NCBI GenBank assembly: GCA_030789695.1
Contig: CM061142.1
Location: 352,321,486-352,385,485, forward strand
DNA length: 64,000 bases
Direction: 5' to 3'
DNA from: Scilla litardierei
Lineage: Eukaryota; Streptophyta; Magnoliopsida; Asparagales; Asparagaceae
Shown here: positions 38,919 to 47,911 of the stretch, piece by piece
How positions within the stretch are numbered: position 1 is the stretch's first letter
How the letters are laid out: the number at the start of each line of letters is the position of its first letter
The notes under the pieces: model-generated
What the model saw: the letters and a program-made list of their open reading frames with translations, nothing else
Database searches by the model: none
What the model was told of the DNA's origin: nothing
Translations under genes and position numbers: made by a program

Positions 38919-39208
38919 TGTAACGACTGCTTTTCATGTATCTGGATTTATTATAATATAATATATGTTTTGGTGGATTTTCTCCTCATGTGTGGTTTTC
39001 GTCTCCGTAGCTTTCATTTTCAATCGATTCGTCGTATTTTCTCGTTTCTTCCTTAGGATTGTTGATTTCGAAGTATGTCATTTGTAACGGACTTCATAAC
39101 GGTCGTATCTTACTATTAGATCAAGCCTAGGAGTCTTAGGAATCGATCCCGGGGCCCCGAGCTCCGTATCGGAACTTTTGGTGCTTATTAGCCGGTGTAA
39201 GAAGGGGC

Positions 39209-39719
39209 ACCGACCGACTAGATGACGATCCAGTCGGTCGGCAATCCTTCTTGGACCGACTAGTTGGCTTTCTAAATTTCTCAGGAGTTACTGTTTATCG
39301 TTAGTCGGTCTAAGAACGTTGGTTGACCGACTAGGTTGCAAACTAGTCGGTCGGCAATGCTTCTTTAACCGACTAACACATCATCTAAATTTTAGTATCA
39401 GTACTGTTCATTCTTAGTCGGTCTAAGTTCATCTTTCGACCGACTAGTTGTTAAACTAGTCGGTTAAGTTTTGTACTCAGACCGACTAATTCTTGGTTCT
39501 ACTGTACAGACGAGTTACTGTTTACTCTTAGTCGGTCTAAGAACGTTCATCGACCGACTAGATGCTAAACTAGTCGGTCAGTATTTGTTCATGGACCGAC
39601 TAATTCTAAATCCTATTCTCGTTCAGAAGTTACTGTTTACACTTAGTCGGTCTGCGTTGGTCGACCGACCGACTAGTTGCCAAACTAGTCGGTCTGTGGT
39701 AGCTCTTTGACCGACTAAT
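39209..39719. promoter_or_regulatory. U3 array of GACCGACTAG motifs (G1 5' LTR)
   Basis: Direct and inverted copies, several as pairs making a 12-bp stem with a 4-nt loop (GACCGACTAGTT / AACTAGTCGGTC). G1 has one more block than G2 (39440-39490). The same array is at 56327-56837 in the 3' LTR. Confidence 0.75.
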
Positions 39720-40039
39720 CTGTGTTAAAACCCTAATTTCTGGGCAGCCGCCAGCCCAACCTATTTATACTCATCCCAAACGTTTTCTTCTTCCTCCACT
39801 CGACCCAAAACCCTAAAATCTCCCCCATTGAGCCCCCATCTTCCTCCAAGCCCTATTCCTTCATCCCAAGTCCTAGATTCATCATCTAAACCCTCCATCA
39901 AATCTATCTACCTCTCATTTTCCCCAAATTTCCATCAAATCCCCAAAATCCCCCAAAACCCCTAATTCTCCAAAACTTCTCCATTTGTTTCCAGATCTGG
40001 TCCTAGGGTTCTCCGGAGGGTTTCTTCCGCTTCCTCTTG

Positions 40040-40137
40040 GTAAGAAATCGATCCCTTGATGTTTTCATAACCTATTTGTATTTTTATGAAACCCTAATGA
40101 AATTTCATGTTGTTTGATGATTGTTTCCCCTTAACAG
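40040..40137 (+). other. Putative leader intron (G1 5' LTR)
   Basis: GTAAGAAATC..CTTAACAG, 98 nt, with CTAAT branch-like words and a T-rich 3' half. Equivalents: 45035-45132, 52280-52377, 57158-57255. Confidence 0.5.
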
Positions 40138-40271
40138 CGATTTCCCCCGTAGATTAGCATCCGAGAGACGAACCTTCGTGATCGTCATCCCCGGTGCTAG
40201 GCAATTGAAACTTGCCACTTATGGATTAGGCCATGTTTTAGGCCATTTGCTTGTTGTAGGCGTAAAAGAGG

Positions 40272-40337
40272 CTAGGCGACGAAATGATACTCGCCTAGGC
40301 GCAAATTGGGGAACTAGCTTGATAACGAAGCTAGTTC
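40272..40337 (+). other. Leader hairpins (G1 5' LTR)
   Basis: First hairpin 40272-40298, arms CTAGGCGA and TCGCCTAG. Second hairpin 40311-40337, arms GAACTAGCTT and AAGCTAGTTC, loop GATAACG. Counterparts in the 3' LTR are at 57390-57416 and 57429-57455 (loop GACAACG). Confidence 0.7.
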
Positions 40338-41465
40338 CGACATTTAGCATGTTGCACAATTACCATGTCATGTTTAAATTCCATTAACGGTACGCAATTT
40401 AATTGTCATGTCATTGCATTCTTTAAGTGATCCCGTGATTGCGTAGCATCGCTACAATACTTGTGTTTCCTGGCTCGTGACCAGAAGCGAGCATAATGAG
40501 TTGCTAACCCCAACGCTCGATATTGAATTGTGAACTAAGAAACAAGCTCCCGTGCGGGGCAACCCTGGCTCACTTGCTGGGCTCATGTGCAGGGACCCTG
40601 GCTTGTTTACGTGTGGGATGAGGTAAGGGTTAAGCGGCCATTCAACTGGGAGTCTGCCTGATCAGTAACTGCAGTTGTAAGGCGTAAACTCTGGGGTGGG
40701 GTAGTGTTTAGTGCCGATCAGTGTGAATGATGTACCATTCAGCTGAAGGGCGTAAACATCTACAAAACAACGTGAAACGTGAATAGTGAATTGATTGAGA
40801 TTGATAGTAGCTTGGCTACTCTTGTCTTGTCCCGATGATGTTCTCTTGTACTTATTGTTCACCATGTCTTAATTGTGCACTCATGTTATAACTGCCATGT
40901 CATGCATACTATAACTGCTAGGTTGCTAGTTGCCTTACTTTCAGTTTCCTTGCCCAAGTCTTTTAGACTTGCTGACATGTGCCCCTTTACTCTTTTGGGT
41001 GACACATGTTAGATCCTGAGCCTGAGTACATTGTTGAGGACGAGGTGTTTGCTGACGCCGAGCCCGAGCTTGTGTTTGACGGGGAGTACGTGGACACTGG
41101 GGGCCAGTCCTAGTGTCTTCGTTGTGTTTTACTTTTGTTTAGACAGTTGTTTTGTTATCGGTGCGTAGCACCTATACCTTGTTATGTCGTTGCTTTTGTT
41201 GGCCTTGTTCTGGGCCTTTAGACTCTTTCTTTTAGCCTGGTGGCTTTTCTGGATGTTGGACTTATTTTCATGTTGGACAATTTATGAGATGTGAGATTTT
41301 ATTTCAGTCTCTCCTTGTGTTATTATTGTTGTTCCGTTGTGGTTACAGGGACCTGCTTTTGTTTTATTGACGCTTATCGGGTTTGGGGCTTCACAGCTCC
41401 ACTCTCGTGCGGACCTTTTCACGTCTCACCTCCGTTTTAGGGAAGCGGGTCGTGACAGGTTTTGT

Positions 41466-41483
41466 TGGTGGCCCATGCAGGTC
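41466..41483 (+). other. G1 primer binding site (tRNA-Ile-like)
   Basis: TGGTGGCCCATGCAGGTC, eight bases after the LTR. It is the exact complement of the plant tRNA-Ile(AAU) 3' end with CCA, as I recall that tRNA. No initiator tRNA-Met site (TGGTATCAGAGC) is present here. Confidence 0.65.
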
Positions 41484-41601
41484 CTTCTGTAACTGCGATT
41501 TTTGGAATAGCGATAATAATATTAGAATGTCCAATAAACTAAGTTCGACGTCCGATGTCATAAGCTATGAGTCAAATCTGATTCGTTCTCTATGTCACTA
41601 G

Positions 41602-42733
41602 ATGGCAGGGAGACGATTCACCCGTGGTGGGGGCAGTGGTGCGCTCCCTCATGATGAGGAGCCTGAGCAGGAACCCACCAACGGGGAGATGATGCGGATG
41701 ATGCTCCAGATGATGCAAGTGCAGCAGGGCATGCTTCTGCAAGTCCAGAATGCTCCACTTGCTCGAGCTGCCCGGGCTCTTCCGGATGCCCCTCGCTCTG
41801 AGCCAGGAGCGAAGCAATTTTGGGAGCTGGGTCCCGTATATTTTGATGGTTCTGAGGGTCCTCTGGCTACCGATGAGTGGATTCGGAACATCGAGGACAA
41901 TCTGAAGATGGCCAAGATCACCCTGGCTGGATGGGTTGATTTGGCGAAGAGGCAACTCAAGGATAATGCTCGGAATTGGTGGGATGCGGAAGAGAAGATG
42001 TTGGTGGAGCCGATAGCTTGGGCTACCTTCAAGGCCAGATTTGAGGGTGAGTTCTTTCCGAAAGCTACCAGGGAAGAGATGCTGTAGTGTTTTATCGATT
42101 TGAAGCAAGGGAGCTCGTCGGTGGACCTATATCACCAAGAGTTCATGAGGCTGAGTCGGTTTGCACCAAAGATGGTGCAGGACGCTGAGGAGAGAGCTCA
42201 GAGGTTCCTGCAGGGACTTGCTTCGGAGCTCCAGAGTTTTATGACCTCTTCTGACCGGGAGTCTTATCAGAAGGTTCTAGTAGCAGCCAAGAGGCAGGAG
42301 CTGCTCGTGAACCAAAGGAGGGGGTCTATTGTTGGTGCTGGGAAGAGGCCTGTGGAACAGGCGAGAGCTGTGGTTAGACCTGGATTCAGGCCTAATCAGT
42401 CTGCTCAGTTTAAGAGGCCAAGAGGGCCTGTTCTGAAGACTTGCCATTTATGCGGCAAGCCTGGCCATATCAAGGATCAGTGTCGGAAGTTTTTGGGCCA
42501 GTGTTTGGTTTGTGGTGATGCTTCCCATGTCGCGAGGGATTGTCGGCATGCGGGACAGCTACGGAGGGCACCTGTTGCAGCTCAGCCGTTGCAGCAGCGA
42601 GCGTCTGTTCCTGGTTGTCGTGGAGCATCTCTTGTTCTACAGAGGCAGGCTTTTCAGCAGGCTGTTCCGTCGAGGAGGCAGGCTTTTCTGATGACCGCTG
42701 TGGAGAGCGAGGCTGTGGATGAGGTTATCGCAG
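41602..42733 (+). pseudogene. G1 gag
   Basis: Capsid and nucleocapsid protein of the Tekay element, which packages the element RNA. It opens with MAGRRFTRGGG 119 bases after the primer site. It has the retrotransposon gag core (WIRNIEDNLKMA, ARNWWDAEEKM, FKARFEGEFFP), a second helix block (YHQEFMRLSRFAPKMV) and two adjacent CCHC zinc knuckles (CHLCGKPGHIKDQC and CLVCGDASHVARDC). A TAG at 42085-42087 interrupts it; G2 has CAG there. The frame continues in register after the stop. The last codon is split by the putative intron at 42734. Otherwise full length, about 377 codons. Confidence 0.92.
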
Positions 42734-42846
42734 GTAATCCTCAATCTAGCTGTTACTTTCCTAGCAGGTTTTGATTGTTAGATTGCGTTGTTTGCTTGAA
42801 CATGGATGTTTGCTAGACTAGGGTTTGATTGTTAATTGATTCTCAG
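42734..42846 (+). other. Putative gag-protease intron (G1)
   Basis: GTAATCCTC..GATTCTCAG, 113 nt, T-rich with TTAAT/CTAGAC branch-like words and stops in the gag frame. Removal joins gag to protease in frame, with a Gly codon split after its first base. G2 has the same length and boundaries, and A has a 75-nt segment at the same codon. Confidence 0.65.
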
Positions 42847-44019
42847 GCGTGGTTTTGATTTGCACATTTTCTGCACGAGTCCTCTTTGACTCTGGTGCAT
42901 CGATGTGCATTATTTCTCGGAGCTTCGTGGAGAGGCATTCCTTGTCGACGTCCCCTCTTCCCAAGAGTTGGAATATCGTTACAGGGAATGGCGTGGTCTC
43001 GGTGCATCGTGGTTGCAATTCTTGCTCGTTGGTGGTCTGTGGACATGAGCTTTTTACTGATTTCATTGTCCACGACATCATAAACTATGATGCAGTTCTT
43101 AGGATGGACTGGCTTGCGAGCTTCTATGCTACAATTGACTGCAGGAGGAAGAAGGTGGTGTTCGAGATTCCCGGACTCCAGTATTTGAGTTCAGTCGTGG
43201 TAGCAGTTCGCTTGGTCCTGTCAGATTTCGGGCCAGGCCGGTGGAGGCTGTGGCTATGCAGATGGAGCTGGAGTGGCCAGCTGTGGTGCGAGATTTTGGC
43301 GACGTCTTCCCCGAGGAGATGTCTGGTTTGCCACCTGATCGAGCCCTAGAATTTTCTATCGATCTTGTTCCAGGTGCGCAGCCGATTTCGAAGGCGCCGT
43401 ATCGTATGGCACCTGCAGAGTTGGAAGAGTTGCGGAAGCAGTTGGATGAGCTTTTGCAGAAGGGTTATATTAATCCTAGTGTGTCTCCGTGGGGAACACC
43501 GGTGTTGCTGGTAAAGAAGAAGGATGGTTCGCGTCGCATGTGCGTGGACTATCGGGAGTTGAATGCGGTGACCATTAAGAATAAATACCCGTTGCCTCGC
43601 ATCGATGATATTTTTGATCAGCTTGGAGGTTCGAGGGTGTTTTCTAAATTGGATTTGAGGAGTGGTTACCATCAGTTGAAGGTGAAGAAGGATGATGTTC
43701 CGAAGACAGCGTTCAGGACAAAGTATGGACACTATGAGTTCGTGGTTATGCCTTTCGGCGTAACTAACGTGCCCGCAGTTTTCATGAATCTGATGAACCT
43801 AATTTTCTACGACTTTTTGGATAAGTTTGTCGTTATCTTTATTGATGACATTCTGATCTATTCGAAGTCGGAGGAAGAGCATGCCTCGCACTTAAGGACG
43901 GTGTTGGAGATTTTGAGGAAGCATCGGTTGTACGCTAAGTTTTCGAAGTGCGAGTTTTGGCTGGATAGAGTTGCTTTTCTCGGGCATGTGGTGACTGGAG
44001 ATGGTATTTCAGTGGATCC
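42847..44019 (+). pseudogene. G1 protease and N-terminal reverse transcriptase
   Basis: Aspartic protease ([20 protein letters not shown] where G2 has GMDWLASF), then reverse transcriptase: [35 protein letters not shown] and the catalytic FIDDIL at about 43838-43855, ending in [15 protein letters not shown]. The enzyme copies element RNA into DNA. A one-base deletion near 43176 shifts the frame between protease and reverse transcriptase (G2 has one more A). The coding sequence is cut at 44019 by G2 and resumes at 53768. Confidence 0.93.
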
Positions 44020-44308
44020 TGTAACGACTGCTTTTCATGTATCTGGATTTAATATAATATAATATATGTTTTGGTGGATTTTCTCCTCATGTGTGGTTTT
44101 CGTCTCTGTAGCTTTCGTTTTCGATCGATTCGTCGTATTTTCTCGCTTCTACCTTAGGATTGTCGATTTCAAAGTTTGTCATTCGTGATGGACTTCATAA
44201 CGGTCGTATCTAACTATTAGATCAAGCCTAGGAGTCTTAGGAATCGATCCCGGGGCCCCGCGCTCCGTATCGGAACTTTTGGTGCTCATTAGCCGGTATA
44301 AGAAGGGG

Positions 44309-44706
44309 CACCGACCGACTAGATGACGATCCAGTCGGTCGGCAATCCTTCTTGGACCGACTAGTTAGCTTTCTAAATTTCTCAAGAGTTACTGTTTATC
44401 GTTAGTCGGTCTAAGAACGTTGGTTGACCGACTAGGTTGCAAACTAGTCGGTCATCAATGCTTCTTGAACCGACTAACTCATCATCTTAATTTTAGTTGA
44501 GTTACTGTTCACTCTTAGTCTGTCTAAGAACGTTCATCGACCGACTAGATGCTAAACTAGTCGGTCAGTATTTGTTCATGGACCGACTAACTCTAAATCC
44601 TATTTTCGTTCAGGAGTTACTGTTTACACTTAGTCGGTCTGCGTTGGTCGACCGACCGACTAGTTGCCAAACTAGTCGGTCAGTGGTTGCTCTTTGACCG
44701 ACTAAC
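44309..44706. promoter_or_regulatory. U3 array of GACCGACTAG motifs (G2 5' LTR)
   Basis: I count 13 exact copies of the 7-mer CCGACTA on either strand in about 400 bp, plus two with one mismatch. Pairs form stems of 10-12 bp. The array ends about 40 bp before the TATA-like box. The 3' LTR copy is 51554-51951. Confidence 0.8.
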
Positions 44707-44747
44707 CAGTGTTAAACCCCTAATTTCTGGGCAGCCGCCAGCCCATC

Positions 44748-44757
44748 CTATTTAAAC
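44748..44757 (+). promoter_or_regulatory. Putative TATA box (G2 5' LTR)
   Basis: CTATTTAAAC, followed by a pyrimidine-rich leader typical of a plant transcript start. Equivalents: 33866, 39761, 51993, 56879. Confidence 0.55.
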
Positions 44758-45034
44758 CCAACCCAAACAATTTCTTCTTCTCCAACACGACCCAAAACCC
44801 TAAAATCTTCCCCCTTGAGCCCCCATCTTCCTCCAAGCTTAAATCCTTCATTCCAAGCCCTAAATCCATCATCCAAACCATCCATTCACCCTATCTACCT
44901 CTCATCTTCCTCAAAATCTCACCAAATCCATCAAAATCCCCAAATCCCCCAAAACCCTAGTTTCCCCAAACTTCTCCTTTTGCTTCCAGATCTGATCCTA
45001 GGGTTCCCCGGAGTGTTTCTTCCGCCTCCTCTCG

Positions 45035-45132
45035 GTAAGAAATCGATCTACCGTTGTTTTCATAACTTACTTATAATTTTGGTGAAACCCTAATTAATTT
45101 CATGTGGTTGGTGTTTGTTTCCCCCATAACAG
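45035..45132 (+). other. Putative leader intron (G2 5' LTR)
   Basis: GTAAGAAATC..CATAACAG, 98 nt, T-rich. It lies about 280 nt past the TATA box, so it would be spliced from the 5' untranslated leader. In the 3' LTR copy (52280-52377) the base before GT is T, not G. Confidence 0.5.
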
Positions 45133-45260
45133 CGATTTCCCCGTAGATTAGCATCCGTGAGACGAAGTGGTCGTCATCCCCGGTGCTAGGCAAGTGAAAC
45201 TTGCCACTTAGGGTTTAGGCCATGTTTTAGGCCATTTTCTTGTTGTAGGCGTAAAAGAGG

Positions 45261-45326
45261 CTAGGCGACGAAATGATACTCGCCTAGGCGCAAATTTGGG
45301 AATTAGCTTGTCAACGAAGCTAGTTC
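45261..45326 (+). other. Leader hairpins (G2 5' LTR)
   Basis: First hairpin 45261-45287, arms CTAGGCGA / TCGCCTAG. Second 45300-45326, arms GAATTAGCTT / AAGCTAGTTC (one G-T pair), loop GTCAACG. A smaller one at 45189-45205 has arms GGCAAGT / ACTTGCC. The 3' LTR copies are 52506-52532 and 52545-52571. Confidence 0.7.
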
Positions 45327-45700
45327 AAACATATATCATGTTGCACACTTACCATGTCATGTTTACTTTCCATTAATGGTACGCAATTTAAATGTCATGT
45401 CATTGCATCCTTAAGTGATACCGTGTTTACGTAGCAACGCTACACCACTTGTGTTCCTGGCTCGTGACCAGAAGCGAGCATAATGAGTTGCTAACCCCAA
45501 CGCTCGATATATTGAATTGTGAATTTAGAATGCGAGCTCATGTGCGGGGCAACCCCAGGCTCACTAGCTGAGTTCATTGTGCGGGGACCATGGCTCCATT
45601 ACGTGTGGGTATAGGGGGTGAGAGTTAAGCGGCCATTCAACTGGGAGTCTGTTTGATCAACAACTGCAGTTGTAAGGCGTAAACTCTTTGGGGTGGGGTA

Positions 45701-45840
45701 GTGTTTAGTGCCGATCGGTCTGAAATGTTTACCATTCAGTGAAGGGCGTAAACACCTACAAAACAACCGTGAAATGTGAAATGTGTTTAGTGCCGATCGG
45801 TCTGAAATGTTTACCATTCAGCGAAGGGCGTAAACACCAA
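45701..45840. repeat. 82-bp tandem duplication in the G2 LTR
   Basis: The segment beginning GTGTTTAGTGCCGATCGG starts at 45701 and again at 45783. Both G2 LTRs have it (second copy 52946-53085). G1 has one unit, so it marks the G2 subfamily. Confidence 0.85.
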
Positions 45841-46530
45841 CAATGTGAATTGATTGAGAATGTTAGTAGCGTGGCTACTCTTGTCTTATCTTGTCTCGAT
45901 AATTGTTCTCTTGTACAAAATGTCTTGCCATGTTTTAAATTGTGCACTCATGTTATAACTGCCATGTCATGCATACTAAACTGTTAGGTTGCTAGTTGCC
46001 TTACTTTCAGTTTCCTTGCCCAAGTCTTTTAGACTTGCTGACATGTGCCCCTTTACTCTTTTGGGTGACACATGTTAGATCCTGAGCCTGAGTACCTTGT
46101 TGAGGACGAGGTGTTTGCTGACGCCGAGCCCGAGCTTGTGTTTGACGGGGAGTACGTGGACACTGGGGACCATTCCTAGTGTCTTCGTTGTGTTTTACTT
46201 TTGTTAGACAGTTGTTTTGTTATCGGTGCGTAGCACCTGTACTTTGTTATGTCGTTGCTTTCGTTGGCCTTGTTCTGGGCCTTTAGACTCTTTTATTTTA
46301 GCCTGGTGGCTTTTCTGGATGTTGGACTTATCTTGATGTTGGACAATTTGTGAGATGTGGAATTTTATTTCAGTCTCTCCTTGTGTTATTATTGTTATTC
46401 TGTTGTGGTTACAGGGACATGTTTATGTATTGTGGATGCTTATCGGGTTTGGGGCTTCACGGCTCCACTCTCGTGCGGACCTTTTCACGTCTCGCCTCCA
46501 TTTTTGGGAAGCGGGTCGTGACAGGTTTTG

Positions 46531-46548
46531 TGGTGGCCCATGCAGGTC
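46531..46548 (+). other. G2 primer binding site (tRNA-Ile-like)
   Basis: TGGTGGCCCATGCAGGTC, seven bases after the LTR; identical to G1's site. Confidence 0.65.
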
Positions 46549-46666
46549 CTACTGTAACTACGATCTTTGGAATAGCGATAATAATATTAGAATGTCCAAT
46601 AAACTAAGTTCGACGTCCGATGTCATAAGCTATGAGTCTAATCTGATTCGTTCTCTGTGTCATTAG

Positions 46667-47798
46667 ATGGCAGGAAGGCGTTTCACCCGTGGTGGGGGCA
46701 GTGGTGCGCTCCCTCATGATGAGGAGCCCGAGCGGGAACCCACCAGCGGTGAGATGATGCGGATGATGCTCCAGATGATTCCAGTGCAGCAGGGCGTGCT
46801 TTTGCAAGTCCAGAATGCTCCACTTGCTCGAGCTGCCCGGGCTCTTCCGGATGCCCCTCGCTCTGAGCCAGGAGCGAAGCAATTTCGGGAGCTGGGTCCC
46901 GCATATTTTGATGGTTCTGAGGGTCCTCTGGCTACCGATGAGTGGATTCGGAACATCGAGGACAATCTGAAGATGGCCAAGATCACCCCGGCTGGATGGG
47001 TTGATTTGGCGAAGAGGCAACTCAAGGATAATGCTCGGAATTGGTGGGATGCGGAAGAGAAGATGTTGGTGGAGCCGATTGCTTGGGCTACCTTCAAGGC
47101 CAGATTTGAGGGTGAGTTCTTTCCGAAGGCTGCCAGGGAGGAGATGCTGCAGCGTTTTATCGATCTGAAGCAGGGGAACTCGTCGGTGGACATGTATCAC
47201 CAAGAGTTCATGAGGCTGAGTCGGTTTGCGCCGAAGATGGTGCAGGATACTGAGGAGAGAGCTCAGAGGTTCCTGCAGGGGCTTGCTTCGGAGCTCTAGA
47301 GTTTTGTGACCTCCTCTGATCGGGAATCTTATCAGAAGGTTCTGGTCGCTGCCAAGAGGCAGGAGTTTCTCGTGAACCAGAGGAGAGGGTCTGTTGTTGG
47401 TGCTGGGAAGAGGCCTGTGGAACGGGCGAGAGCTGTGGTTAGACCTGGATTCAGGCCTAATCAGTCTGCTCAGTTTAAGAGGCCAGGAGGGCCTCTTCTG
47501 AAGACTTGCCATTTCTGCGGCAAGCCTGGCCATATCAAGGATCAGTGTCGGAAGTTTTTGGGCCAGTGTCTGGTTTGTGGTGATGCTTCCCATGTCGCGA
47601 AGGATTGTCGGCATGCGGGTCCGCTGCGGAGGGCAGCTGTTGCAGCTCAGCCGTTGCAGCAGCGAGCGTCTGTTCCTGCTGGTCGTGGAGCAGCTCTTGT
47701 TACGCAGAGGCAGGGTTTTCAGCAGGCTGTTCCGCCGAGGAGGCAGGCTTTTCTGATGACCGCTGCGGAGAGCGAGGCTGTGGATGAGGTTATCGCAG
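46667..47798 (+). pseudogene. G2 gag
   Basis: Same protein as G1 gag, starting MAGRRFTRGGG, with the gag core, helix block and two CCHC zinc knuckles (CHFCGKPGHIKDQC, CLVCGDASHVAKDC). A TAG at 47297-47299 interrupts it at residue 211, where G1 has CAG; G1's own stop position reads CAG here. So each copy has one stop and both sites are intact in the other. The frame continues in register to the putative intron at 47799. Confidence 0.92.
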
Positions 47799-47911
47799 GT
47801 AATCCTCAATCTATCTGTTACTTTCCTAGCTGGTTTGATTTGTTAGATTGTGTTGTTTGCTTGAACATTGTTGTTTGCTAGACTAGGGTTTGATTGTTAA
47901 TTGATTGTTAG
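47799..47911 (+). other. Putative gag-protease intron (G2)
   Basis: GTAATCCTC..TTGATTGTTAG, 113 nt, same boundaries and phase as in G1. Unspliced, the gag frame stops at 47879-47881. Confidence 0.65.

Larger units (their letters stand above)
38919..41457 (+). repeat. Element G1 5' LTR
   Basis: TGTAACG..GTGACA. U3 holds the motif array (39209-39719) and the TATA-like CTATTTATAC is at 39761-39770. A pyrimidine-rich leader, putative intron and hairpins follow. A conserved 36-codon acidic open frame (41006-41113) also lies in the leader; I do not treat it as a gene. Confidence 0.95.
44020..46523 (+). repeat. Element G2 5' LTR
   Basis: TGTAACG..GTGACA. U3 array 44309-44706, TATA-like CTATTTAAAC 44748-44757, putative leader intron 45035-45132, leader hairpins 45261-45326, 82-bp tandem duplication 45701-45840. 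I count eight differences from the 3' LTR in the first 300 bases. Confidence 0.95.

Noticed and set aside
39209..39719. Regular repeats with spacers resembling a CRISPR array
   Set aside because: Units are in both orientations with irregular spacing, within a plant LTR promoter. They are paired inverted motifs and not a CRISPR.
41006..41113. 36-codon acidic open frame (DPEPE..DTGGQS-like) conserved in length in all five G-family LTRs
   Set aside because: Length is constant, but in the diverged solo LTR (35150-35257) most codon changes alter the amino acid, so there is no sign of selection on a protein. It may simply be a conserved leader block.
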